DNA of 64,000 nt. Source: Edaphochlamys debaryana (lineage: Eukaryota; Chlorophyta; Chlorophyceae; Chlamydomonadales). Made by a program: the position numbers and the translations under genes. The notes under the pieces are model-generated. The model was not told the origin of the DNA. It did no database searches and worked only from the letters and a program-made list of their open reading frames with translations. Positions 1-10,423 of the stretch are shown here, one piece after another. Location: the NCBI GenBank assembly GCA_016858145.1, contig JAEHOE010000011.1, forward strand, positions 62,001-126,000, in the 5' to 3' direction. Position 1 is the stretch's first letter, and every line of letters starts with the position of its first letter.

Positions 1-111
1 GGAGGGCTCCGAGCAGTGGCAGCCAGGGCAGCCGGGGCCGAGTCCGGTGCACTATCCCCCCACACTCACGTGCTCATGCCTCTCCCCCCCCATCCCCCCC
101 CCCCCTGACAG

Positions 112-3100
112 GAGGCTAACCAGCTGGTGGAGGAGTTCATGCTGCTGGCCAACCGCTCAGTGGCGGAGCTCATCTCGGCAACCTTCGCGGACAGGGCCAT
201 GCTAAGGTGTGTGTGTGGGAGGGAGACGGGGGGGTAGAGACTGGGAGGGGGCCCGTGCGGGTTGTAGTGTGCGGCAGGTCCATGTGAGGCTGAGGTGCTG
301 GAGAGGGGGGCTCCGTGCGACGGAGCTAGATGCCCTACCTACGCTGGGACCTGGTCCGCCAGGGGTAGGGGGAAGCGCGGGCGAGGGCCCTTATGTGCCC
401 CACCCGCCCCACATTCATCCCCCACAGGCGGCACCCTGCGCCCAACGCCGCCAAGCTTAAGGTCCTGCAGGTGGGCATCGGGGGAGGGGAATCTAAGCGG
501 CCGGAGGGGTGGTGGGAGGGGGTGGGGTCCGGTCGGAGTACAAGGCAGACGGCGAGCTCGGGCTCTAAGCAGGCTTTAGGATGTGGGGAAGGGGAGAGGG
601 GGACACCGGCAGGGGTGGCGGGCTCCAGTGGGCAGTCCTATCTCTTGTCACGTGTCAACTTCCACCGGCCTCACCATCCCTCCCCTCCCTCCCTTGTGTC
701 CCCCTGTCCCCTCCCCCCCAAAACACACAGGACGTGGCTGAGGCCGCGGGCATGCCCTTCGACGTGTCCTCCGCCGCCGCCATCCAGTCGGGCCTGGACA
801 AGCTGAGGGCGGCGGTGCGGGCGGCGGCGCAGGGCGGCGGCGGCACGGCGGACGGGCAGGCGGGGGCCGGGGGCGCCGAGGCGGGGGCGGCGGAGGGCGA
901 GGGCGGGGAGGTGGGGGCGGCGCTCGGCAATGACCCAGACAGGTGAGGTGGGGGCCTGGAGGAGGCTGGCGGGTGGGGCGGGCGAGCTCGCATCTCTGCA
1001 CGAGCATCCGTGGGATGTGGGGTGTGGGATGTGGGGTGTGAGCGGCCTGGGCAAACAATTGGTCCGCGTGCCTTGCCGCGGTCGACACGGGGCCCTGCTG
1101 GCAAAGCGGCCCCATAGGGCGCCATGTGCACGGAAGGGTCGAGGGAGGGAGGCATGCATGGCCCGGCTGCCCCCTGCGGTTCGTTGTGCACAGCACCACC
1201 TGCGTGTGCTGCAGCCAGGAAAGCCGCGGCTCCTTTCCGCGCCTCCCTCCCTTTCCCCCGTTGCCTTTACCTCTCCCCCGTCTCGCCCCCTGCCCCCCCT
1301 GCCCCCCCCCCCCCCCTGTCAGGGCCCGGCGCACGCTGGAGCTGCTGGTGATGCTGGCCACTCGGCCCATGCAGCTGGCCGAGTACTTCAGCACGGGGGC
1401 GCTGGAGGACCCCAGCCTGTGGAGGTGGGGGGGAGGGGGGCGGTGGGCGGGCGGGGTTAGTTGGCGACTGGTGGCGGCCGGTGGGGCCATCTCGCGGACT
1501 GGTGCTGGTTACTCCGCGTCGGCCTCTGTGACCCCTCTTTTCCCACCTCTTCCCTTCTCACCCTCCCTAAAATCAACCCTTTCCCCCTCCCCAAGGCACT
1601 ACGCTCTGGCGGTGCGCGCCTACACGCACTTCACTTCGCCCATCCGCCGGTGGGGTGGGGTGGATGGAGAGGGGGGTTGCGGGGGAATTAGAAACGAGTT
1701 GCGGCCGTGAGTGGTCCCCCATCTCCTGCTGGCCTCCACCCTCCCACCCCCACCCCCTCCCACCGGTAGCACTGACGGAGAGGGGCCCCTGATCTGCCAC
1801 CACGTTCCCCTTCCCTCCAATCCCTCCCACCCGCTTCCCCCCATGCCAGGTACCCCGACGTGGTGGTCCACCGGCTGCTGGCCGCTGCGCTGGAGGCGCG
1901 GGGCGGCGACCCCCTGGTCCCCGGCAACATCCTGGAGGGGGGGGCGGGGCAGGGGGGGGGCGCGGAGCCGCAGGCGGCCGAGGAGGCGGCGGCCAAGCAC
2001 CGCCTGCTGGACACACGGCTGACGGGTGAGGGGGGAAGGGGGAGGGCAGGGGTGGAAGGGGTTGTGTACTGTGGGGCCGAGGAGGGGCGGGTTAGGAACG
2101 GGGGCTTGCAGGGTCTGGCATTGAGTGTGGACCTTGCATCTCTGCCGCTCTGGGCCCTTGGGCTCTGGGCTCTCCTGCCTTGTTCGCGCCACGAGTTCCT
2201 TAGGAAGCCCCCTCTCCCCCCTGCGTTCTCCAATGTTCCGAAAATCACCCCCTCTCTCCCCCCCCTCCCCCGCTCAGCTTCAAACTCCCCTCCCTCCCCT
2301 CCCTCCCCCCCTCCCCCCTCCCCCCAGCGCTGGTGGCGGAGCACTGCAACGACCGCCGCCTGGCAGCGCGGAACGCACAGGTGGGGGGTGGGGGGAGGGG
2401 TGGGGGAGGGGGTGGGCGCACTTTGTGGTGATGTGGGGCATGGGTTTTCTGTGATCGTCCGCCTGTCCCCCGCTCCAAGTTCGCACGCAGCTGTCCCACC
2501 CCCACCCCACCCCCCCAGGATGGCTCCCTGCGGCTGTACCTGTGTGTGCTGCTGCGGCGCCACCCCGTCATCGCCCTGGCCACCGTCAGCAACGTGGGGG
2601 GGGACAGGCGAGTCCTTGGGAGGGGGGAGGGGAGGATGATTTTCGGTGCATCGGAGAGCGAACGGAGAGACAGAGCGGCAGCGAGCGACCCCGATGCGCA
2701 CCGAGGTCTCGAGCGGAGGCCGCGAGGCCGGCGAGCTCCAGTAGCAGCTCCGGCGACGGCTGCTAGGGAAGGGGGGGAGGGATGGGGGGTGGGATGGGCA
2801 GGGGGGTCAGGAGATATTTAGGGGTGTATGGAAGGTTGGGCGAGCGGGGGGCTGCAACCGGGGGGCTGCAAGTGCGGGCTGGTGAAAGCGCAACAGAGCT
2901 TCGTCTCATGTCCACTTCTCCTGACCCTCCCTTGCTTCCCTTTCCCTCCCCTCCCACCACAGGTACTTCGGGGCGTACCTCACAGAGTACGGGCACGAGA
3001 TCCGGATCGAGCTCAGCGAGGTACGGCGGGGATGCGGTTTGGTGTCTGTGTGCATGCACAGCTGCACGGGGCGGGCGATGCTGCGTACACACTGTGGGAA

Positions 3101-4033
3101 GAGGCGAGGCCGAGCCCACCCATGCAGGGACCAGGTCCGGTACACGCATGCGCCCATGTCCCCCCCTCTCCTCCCTCCCCCCTCCCCCCCAGGCGGGTGT
3201 GCCCCTACACGCCGCCTGGAACCCCGGCGCCAAGGTGCTCACCCTCACACGCGGGGCCGAGGGGGACCAGGGCCAAGGGGGAGGCGGCGGCGGCGGCAAC
3301 CGCGGCGGCCGGGGCGGCGGCGGCGGCTTTGGCGGCGGCATGGGCCGGCGGGGCCACGGTGCGCCCGCGGGCCGCGGCGGCAACGGCCACGGCAACCGCA
3401 ACGGCAACGGCAACAACGGTAACGGTAACGGTAACGGCGGCGTTGACGTGCCCGACCTGGCGCCCTGGGTGGAGTCCCTGGCGCCCGTCCGCAACCCGCA
3501 CGGCCTGGCCCCCTGCCGCCTGCCGCTGCACGTGCGGCTCTTCTCCGAGGTACCCGTGGTGCTGACGGCCGTCATGAAGCCGGGGCAGCCGTCGCAGGTG
3601 GGGGAGGGGGAGTGTGTGGGGGGTGGGGGCGTGGAGGTAGAGCGGGGGGTAGAGCGGGGGTCAAAGGCGGGGTGGGTTGGGCCGGGCTGCTCTCGAAAAC
3701 CTTCTCGGGTAGTGGGAAAGCGATGGCACGCGGAGGGATGGGGTTGCGACTGGGGCCCCGTGGGGGCTTTGACGCTTTTCCAAGTGTTCCAAGTCCACCC
3801 CACCCCCATGCCCAACACAGCTCTACGCCCGGCTGTACCTCCCCGAGGCGGCGGAGGCCATTGCCGCCAAGGCAGCCCGGGGCGACGGCGAGGCGGCGGC
3901 GGCGGGGCCGGACGCGGCGGCAGCGGCGGCGGCGGCGGTGGCGGCGGGCATCAAGGCTGAGGTCGAGGCGGAGGCGGAGGCGGAGGGTCTGCGGCCGTCG
4001 GAGATTGCGTGGGAGTCGCACCTGAATGACTGA
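112..4033 (+). CDS. DIS3L2: DIS3L2/SOV-like 3'-5' exoribonuclease (RNase II family), 3' part
   Basis: The gene runs in from the left edge, so the N-terminal cold-shock part and first half of the RNB domain are missing. Eleven exons join in frame: 112-206, 428-470, 731-942, 1323-1424, 1596-1649, 1850-2025, 2328-2380, 2519-2607, 2963-3020, 3193-3597, 3821-4033 (499 residues, stop TGA 4031-4033). The RNB signature YTHFTSPIRR followed by YPDVVVHRLL spans 1596-1900. The C-terminal S1-like part ends with LPLHVRLFSEVPVVLTAV, which resembles plant SOV/DIS3L2. The family degrades cytoplasmic, often oligouridylated, RNA without the exosome. Oddities: an acidic/Gly-rich insert in exon 3, a Gly-Asn-rich insert in exon 10, an Ala-rich tail, and a GC-AG intron after 2607. 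DIS3 itself is less likely because of the C-terminal match to SOV. The region 1-111 looks intronic. A possible TGTAA signal lies at 4581. Confidence 0.85.
2608..2962 (+). other. GC-AG intron in the DIS3L2-like gene
   Basis: The exon ends GAC AG and the intron begins GCGAGT instead of GT. Only this junction keeps phase: AG plus G from the next exon gives Arg before YFGAYL. The GT at 2594 would break the frame. The acceptor is CCACCACAG at 2962. Confidence 0.75.
3380..3440 (+). repeat. Gly-Asn coding repeat (AACGGC-type)
   Basis: A short in-frame run of alternating Asn and Gly codons in exon 10 of the DIS3L2-like gene, within a Gly-rich insert that separates conserved blocks of the C-terminal region. 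Confidence 0.8.
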
Positions 4034-5161
4034 GGGCGAGGGATCGGGGAGGGGCAGGAATACGGACTACGGTAGCATCTTGGTTTCGGGAAGGTGGGGA
4101 ACGCTTACGAGGTGGATGCATGGAGTGAGAAGTGGGTGGCGCGTCACGGGATGTGCAAGACCTGAGCATGTGCTTGGGTTGCTTGCGGGAAGAATTGATT
4201 GAGGGGAGGTTGGTTGGTTGGTTGGAGGACGCGCAGATACGTTAACCTTGGAGGATTGGTGAATGCGGGCGCGGCCAATGCGCGCGGTCAGATTTCGATC
4301 GGTAGATAGGCTAAGGTTGTAGTAGCGGGCCGCAGCGGCGGTAACCTGGGATTATCTTCCTAGCCTTTTGAGGTGTCGGGCGGCGTTGGCCCCCAGCTTT
4401 CTGCACCTATCCGAAGTGCTGAAGAGCTGGGCCCCACCTGCAGCGCCAGTGCAGCGCTGGGCAGGGGTGCATGCGCAAGGTGGATGACGTAATGCTGCTG
4501 CTCGCGCGCAGTGCCATATTGCATGGCCGCTGCACAGTACTGGCTGTCGAACCCTGCACCGGTACCGGTCTCTCGGCTGCTGTAAGGCTCCCCGCCCATC
4601 CGCGGCCCTTTCGGGAACTCCCTCCCTCTTGCGCACCCTTTCAGCAAGGGGTTGCCCGGGCTGCCTGTTCGACACTTAGTCACGGCCACCCTTCCTCAGG
4701 CTGCGTGCACTTGGACGGGACGCCCGACAGCTGCATGCATGTTGGATAGTTCGCAGCAGCGTAAGAGCAGCAGGCGTAAAGGGGAAATCCAGCGCTCGTA
4801 CAGTGTGATTGGCTAATGGGCCCTGTAACGCGTCATTCCTAATGGGCCCCTGATGCGCCCCGCTCAGCCATCCTCCAAACAACCCCGTGAACACTTACTG
4901 CGCTATGTGGTATTAGAGCGCTTCACGGTATCTGAGCACAGGGCACCACGCACGGCACGAGCGAGAAGTGTAGAGCGCAACCCAGAGATTCCGGTGCTCT
5001 CATCAGACAGAACTACGTTGACACAATGCAGAAGGTCTAAACATTGAATAGCATGTTCATTGCACCAGGAGCCTGTAGTCGCTTCAGGATTCTGACGGTT
5101 TCAGTCCGACCGCGCTCTTGGAGAGGCTGTGTTACAAGGCTCGGGCGTGTTGCTGTAGTTA
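4034..5161. other. Intergenic: 3' UTR of DIS3L2-like gene and promoter side of RWP-RK gene
   Basis: No convincing coding exon seen. It holds the presumed 3' UTR, a short TTGG run near 4208-4223, and a TGTAA pentamer at 4581. Sequence from about 4700 to 5161 is less GC-rich and is the likely promoter and 5' UTR of the next gene. Confidence 0.5.
4581..4585 (+). terminator. Candidate TGTAA polyadenylation signal for the DIS3L2-like gene
   Basis: TGTAA is the usual volvocine signal. This copy is about 550 bases after the stop codon. A pentamer like this is expected by chance about once per 3 kb per strand, so the call is weak. Confidence 0.35.
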
Positions 5162-7959
5162 ATGGACACTGGAGACAACGCGCTGTATCCCAGACAACCA
5201 GGAGCACACAGTGGCCTGAATCGCACTCCAGCGCTGCCGAGCGGTGTGCCTCTCACGTATTCGCGGCAGAGCTACATACTCAGCACGGTCCTGGGGTACG
5301 CTGAGCCCCCTGGGCAGCTGTTCACGGCACGTGCGCCCGCGCATGCTGGCCTGCACTGCTGGTCGCTGCCGACTACGTCGGCGACGCTGGGCGGGCAGGA
5401 ACACCAGCTTGCTGGTATCTTGGAACCGAGCAGCGCCCCGGTGAGCCGATGGGCCGTCGAGGGACCCAGCCCCCTCGACACGACCACCTCGACCGAAGTT
5501 TCCCTCACGTTCCGCGGTTTCCTGGGCGGCACCAGTGGCCACAACGCCTTCCACCGCAGCAGCGCACCCGCCATCGCCGAGTATGCAAGCGTGGACACTA
5601 GCGTGGCAGGATCACAGCAGCAGCGCATGTCGACGAGCGGCCTAGTCGCCACAAGGCCCGCCTGTCACCCGCAAGCGGCCTTTCGCTTCCCGCTCGGCTG
5701 GTCGCCACCGCCCGACCAACCGCCGTCGGCGGGCTCACACGCCCCCCGCTGGACCGCCCCTGCAGCCTTCTCCATGGCGTCCCCAGGCCCAGCCCCGGAA
5801 CAGCCGGGGGCCTACGGTCCAATCTCAGTACGGCAGTTGTCGGGAACCGCTCCGTGGCAGGGAGGCGGCGGCGGCACCACCGGCGGCCCGCCAGCAGGGG
5901 CGGCGCAGGTCCGTGCCCCACCTCAGCCGCAGACTGCTGTTGGCCCCGGGCTCCCCGCAGTTGGCCCCGGGCTCCCCGCAGTTGGGCCCGGGCTCCCTGC
6001 TGTTGGGCCCGGGCTCCCTGCTGTTGGCCCCGGGCTCCCTGCTGTTGGGCCCGGGCTCCCTGCTGTTGGGCCCGGGCTCCCTGCTGTTGGGCCTGGGCTC
6101 CCCGCAGGCCCCTGGCCACAGGCGGCCGCGGGCAGCGCCGTTACTGCTCGCGGCGGTGCCAGTCTTCAGCCGGGTGGAGGCCCGGGCCTCGCGGCTGCGG
6201 GATGCCCCGACCCGTGGCTGCTGACGCAGGCGACGGCGGCGGCTGTACCTGACCCCATGGCCCCGGGCCCGACGGCGACAGCGGCGGCACGGGGGCCTCA
6301 GCCACCGCCACCGCCGCTCAACCCCTACGGCTCGGGGGACCTGCTCCTGTCCCAGGAGGCGCAGCGGGAGCTGCAGGACGCCCCGGTGCGGGAGCAGCTG
6401 CTGGCGGAGATCGAGGCACTGCCCTGGCCCAGGGGCACGTGGACCGGGGCGTGGGCGGGCCCCGGCCACGGCCCCGGCCCCTCCCTGCTGTCACCAGCCG
6501 GGGCCAGAGCCGATGACGCCGCCTCAACTACAGCAGGTGGCGGTGGCCCTGTGGGCCCCGGGGCGGTGCCAAGCGGCTGTGGCGGGGCCGCGGACCGCAA
6601 CGAGAGGGCACGGAGCGGTGACCTGGGCGCGCATGGAGGGGACGCGGGCGCGCTGGTGGCGTGCCACACGCGCCTGGCCCCGGCCTCCCCCGTCAGCCCC
6701 GTCGCCGCCGCCGCCGTGCGCCGCAGCTGTACGGCACCCGAGGCCGGTGCGCTGGCGCCGGCCGGCCCCGTCCCGCCGGAGGGGAGCCGTTGGGGCGAGC
6801 AGGGCCAGCAGGATACGCCCATGGAGGTCGAGGAGGCGGGGCGCAGCGGCACTCAAGGCCAGCAGGAGCCTTCCCTCGAGACACCCTTGGAATCAGCCCC
6901 AGGGCTGGCGTGCGCTGGGCCGCCGGGCGAGGCGTGTCAGGTGGCGCGTGATGAGGCGGCGCGAATGGGGCAGCGGGAGAGCGGCTGCAGGCCGCCTGTG
7001 CCCGTCAGCCCCAGGGCTGCCTCACAGCCGGGCCCCCCCGCCGCCGCTGCGGGCGCCGCTACGGCAAGCAATGCCAGCGGCGCTGCTGCGGCCAGCGGCA
7101 GAGAGCGCAGGGGGCGTGCCGGCAGCAGCAAAGGGGGGGCTGGTGGGGGCGGCGCGGATCTGCAGGCGCTGGCGCGCGTGTTTGACCTGAAGGCCGAGGA
7201 CGCGGCGCGCGCCCTGGGCCTGACGCCCAACGAGCTGAAGCGCAGGTGCCGGGCGATGGGCATCCAGCGCTGGCCGCAGAGGAAGCTCATGTCCCTGCGG
7301 CGCATCGCGGAGGCGGCGCAGGCGGACGGCGCACTGCCGGCGGAGGAGCGGCAGGCAAGTGAAGAGGAGGAGGGGCCGTGCGGGGCAGGCTGCTGGGCAC
7401 GGTTTTCTGAGTTTGAAGCGGCCAAACATACACCACAGCTGCCTTGCGAGGCGATCCTTGGCTGCCTGTGCGCGTCGTTGTTCCTGCCTGACACCACCCT
7501 ATGCCTCCGCCTCCTCCCCGGGCCCCTCGCGCCCCCTTCCGCCCCACCCCCCAGGCGGTCCTGGGCCGTGTGGCGGCCAACCGGGCAGCCATCCTGGTGG
7601 ACCCCGACGCCCCGCTGCACCCCGCTCTCACCGCACTGCGACAGGCGCAGTACAAGCAGGTGGGGGCGAGGGTGGGCCGAGCGTGGGGGCAGCGGGAGAA
7701 CTGAAAGCCGAGCAGGGCTCTAGGGACTGCTCATCAGGGCAGGGGCCTGCCTGGCTCCTGGCTGGGTCATGGCCTCCTGTACTTACCGGTACGTACCCCG
7801 CTGTATGCCTCTTGCATGGGCGCGCTGTCGCAGGAATTTGAGGTGCGTAGAGCTGGAGGCAGCGACAGCAGGGGCCGGACACTCGAAACTTCTGCCGACA
7901 GCAGCGATGCAGGAGGGTCTGCGGCGGAGGCGGCTGGCCAGATGGACATGAAAGCCTAG
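5162..7959 (+). CDS. RWP-RK domain transcription factor
   Basis: Three exons: 5162-7354, 7555-7659, 7834-7959 (807 residues). The start ATG is preceded in frame by TAG at 5156. The RWP-RK domain lies at about residues 663-715: a helix with FDLKAEDAARALGLTPNEL, then CRAMGIQRWPQRKL with the signature RWPQRK at 703-708. RWP-RK proteins bind DNA in the nucleus; in green algae and plants they control nitrogen response, gamete identity and sex determination (NIT2, MID, RKD). This one lacks a visible PB1 or GAF region, so it is closer to the short RKD/MID style in domain content, but it has about 650 residues of Pro/Gly/Ala-rich N-terminus with an eight-copy heptad repeat. Exons 2 and 3 encode a short tail. 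Intron 1 has a GC donor (CAG|GCAAGT); only that donor joins exon 2 in phase. Confidence 0.85.
5936..6103 (+). repeat. 21-base tandem repeat, eight units, encoding AVGPGLP
   Basis: Eight consecutive in-frame units encode AVGPGLP in the N-terminal half of the RWP-RK protein. Units differ mainly at synonymous sites (GGC/GGG before CCC, CCC/CCT), so selection or conversion keeps the peptide. The repeat resembles an elastin-like flexible linker. Confidence 0.9.
7355..7554 (+). other. GC-AG intron in the RWP-RK gene
   Basis: The donor is CAG|GCAAGT, an otherwise perfect splice consensus with C in place of T. The acceptor is CCCCCCAG at 7554. Phase 0 on both sides. A downstream GT (GTGAAG) would shift the frame of exon 2. 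Confidence 0.7.
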
Positions 7960-10423
7960 TGGGTTTGCAAGCGTAATGTTGACGGGCATTGCCCGCCTTC
8001 CCTTTGGCTATACCCAGAGCCGTTCATATGCATTGCGGTGAGGGCGCGGCCCGTCTTGACAATGAAAAAATTATTATCTGCTGCTGAGCTACTCATGCAA
8101 ACGAATGAAACCTGCTCATATAAGAACCATTGCCCCCGTCTGTTTACAATTGGCGGGTTCGGCCTCGCCCGCTCATCATGCTCGTGCGTGGCACAACCGG
8201 AAGTACTATTTCGTTGTATCGATCATCAGTTACTTGCTTTGTGGCGGCCTGGATGGGATCCTGAAGCTGTGCGTGGGTCTAATAAGTCTGAGGGTTTCGG
8301 CAAGGGTTTCGGTGACATGCAAGGCATGCTCGGCGAGCAGGGGGAGTGTCATGTTTGCTGCGTGGACTGATCACTGCCAAGGTTTTACTTTGTTCACTTC
8401 GGGGCATGGGATGGCTGTGCTAAGTCATGGGGCTGCAGTGGGTACTTGGCGGTGCCGTGGGAGAATAGGGTGGAGATTAAGGCGGGTGGGCGGGGTGGGT
8501 GGGTGGGTGGGTAGACAGATAAAGTGCGATGCTTGCTAACTAGTCTCCGGCCTTGCTGGCTGGTGGGGTTGCCTGGGGCCACACATACACGTACTGACAC
8601 CTCGGCGAGAGGCCGCAGAGGGGAGTGTTGGGGCTTTCCTGATAAGAGGGTATAACCGGGGATAAGAGAGGGGAGTTTTGCGGCTTTCCTTGATAACAGG
8701 GAAGTTTTGGGGCTTTCTTTGATAAACTCAATAATCAAGTTGTCGCCCCATGGGACGCAACAGGGTTCGCCCATCCACACCTCAACGGTGCGCGGACTCT
8801 CCTGCACGGATGTGTTCGGGGCTGGGGTTGTAATGATATGGGGCAAAGGGGGCCGGATCCCCTCAGGACATCATCCATACCTCAGTGTGCCCGGGCTTTC
8901 CTGCGCCGAGAGCTTGGGGTGGAACTTGCTTGGTTGGGGTGGCACCTGCAGTGTTGCCTCAGACCCAGAAACGTGGTGTCATGTCATGATGTTGCACTTT
9001 CGTGAGGGTGTGCCCCCGGGGACGTCTTTAACTTGTGTCAGTCTTGTAAGCAGGGTCCGTGCGTACGTGTCTTGGCAGCTCAGGGGCGGGTCCATGCGTC
9101 ATGCCCTGTGCGTGAGTGGCTGATGGCTGGAGCGGCGGTGGACTGGTCATTCTATCTGTGTGCGTGGGTCTTGCTGGGGTGATCAGCAGTCTCCACGCCG
9201 TGCAATGCAGCCTGCACCCTGAGGGCGGGTGCGTGCCGTACATACAGCAGAGCACCGCTGGGGTGACGAGTTTTGATGGGTGGACCACAGGGAGGGGCTT
9301 GAGCCCTTGGCTTTGGTTGGCTGGCGGGGCCTGAATGAACGGCGTAGCTTACGAGCGGGGGCGTGGGCTTTAGCTTGCAACTCCCATCCAGGGGCATGAG
9401 CAGCAGCTTACTTAGGTTATGTAAGTACACAGACTCCCCGCCCCCACCCAATCGGTGGGGGGCACTCACGTTCCCTCAAGACCCGTGGAGCCGCCCAGCT
9501 CTGGCGGCTGGAACCTCCCATCAAGCGAGCGAGGAGCACCCACCCCCGGGAAGACCGATCCAGCGCTGCAAAGTTGCTCGAGCAGCCTCAAATGAAGCCC
9601 GGAAGGCTCCGACTGTCTGGGGCCATCGAGAGGTGAGTGGGCCAGGGGAGCGGAGGGGAGGGGGGTTCCTGCGCAAGAGCTGCGCGGCCTGGGCCCGGGG
9701 CGGGGGAGGGGGGGAAAGCAAATGGCCAGAGGGGTCGAAACTGCAGAAACTCGGTCGCCACAGAGAAGGGGACGGAAACAGCAGGCCGGTCAGAGAGACG
9801 GTGGGAATGCCCGGCAGTGTGCCTCCTAGTGCTGGGGGCGGGGCCAGTGCGGGGGTTCAGGTTGCGGGTCCGGCAGTCGGGCGCCCACTGCGCCGATGGC
9901 CTGCGCGAGCCGATGGCGTGCGCCCCGTCAGCTCCGCGGAACGCCATCGCAGCCGATGGATCTACTGATGCTTCGTTCCGCCTTGCCTGCTTCCGTTGAG
10001 CCGGGTCTGTTTGGAGGTGGCGACCCGTGGGCCCCAGTCCGACCAGCAGTACAAGTACAAGGCTGGGGCGACTGGGGCGCGACAAAACCAAGCTTCCTTT
10101 GCGCATAAGCAGACTCAAGCCAGCCACACGGCTGTCAAAGGCACGAGACCTGTCCTTTGCTACAACCAGCTTCCTGCGCAAGTCGACTCAGAGCGATAGA
10201 GCGACTCGCGCGGGTCAAAGCCGCAGCCGCAGCCACGCGCCGCCCCGGCTCCCGCGCCCCCGCCGCGCACCGCATCGCCAAGGCTGCGCGCCGCGCCACG
10301 GCTGCGCTTCTGCGTCTGGCCACGGGGCGCGGCAGGCCCCCAGCAGCCGCCGAGCCCGGCCCCGGCCCCGGCCCCGGCCCCGGCACACCCGCAGCCGCGG
10401 TGCTGCTTCCGGCGCCAAGCAGG
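7960..10423. other. Intergenic, possible unresolved 5' exons of the next gene
   Basis: From 7960 to about 9390 no exon is supported; it holds the RWP-RK 3' UTR, a TGTAA at 8829, a GGGT run near 8495-8512 and imperfect repeats of a GGGGCTTTCCTTGATAA-like phrase at 8630-8730. An ATG-led open frame at 9396-9632 ends in a strong donor (GAG|GTGAGT), so it could be an upstream exon, but no acceptor in the right phase was found to join it to the exon ending at 10464. Confidence 0.4.
8829..8833 (+). terminator. Candidate TGTAA polyadenylation signal for the RWP-RK gene
   Basis: First TGTAA after the stop codon, about 870 bases downstream. This distance fits the other candidate signals in the window. 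Weak on its own. Confidence 0.3.

Noticed and set aside
648..1490. Long minus-strand open frames across the DIS3L2-like gene
   Set aside because: They are Pro/Arg/Ala-rich shadows caused by high GC content; the plus strand has conserved motifs and a full set of splice sites.
5936..6103. CRISPR-like array
   Set aside because: Units are contiguous 21-base coding repeats with no spacers, in a eukaryotic gene.
7355..7723. Continuation of the RWP-RK first frame to a stop after 7720
   Set aside because: It reads through intron 1 and breaks the joined exons; the splice sites and phase favour ending the exon at 7354.
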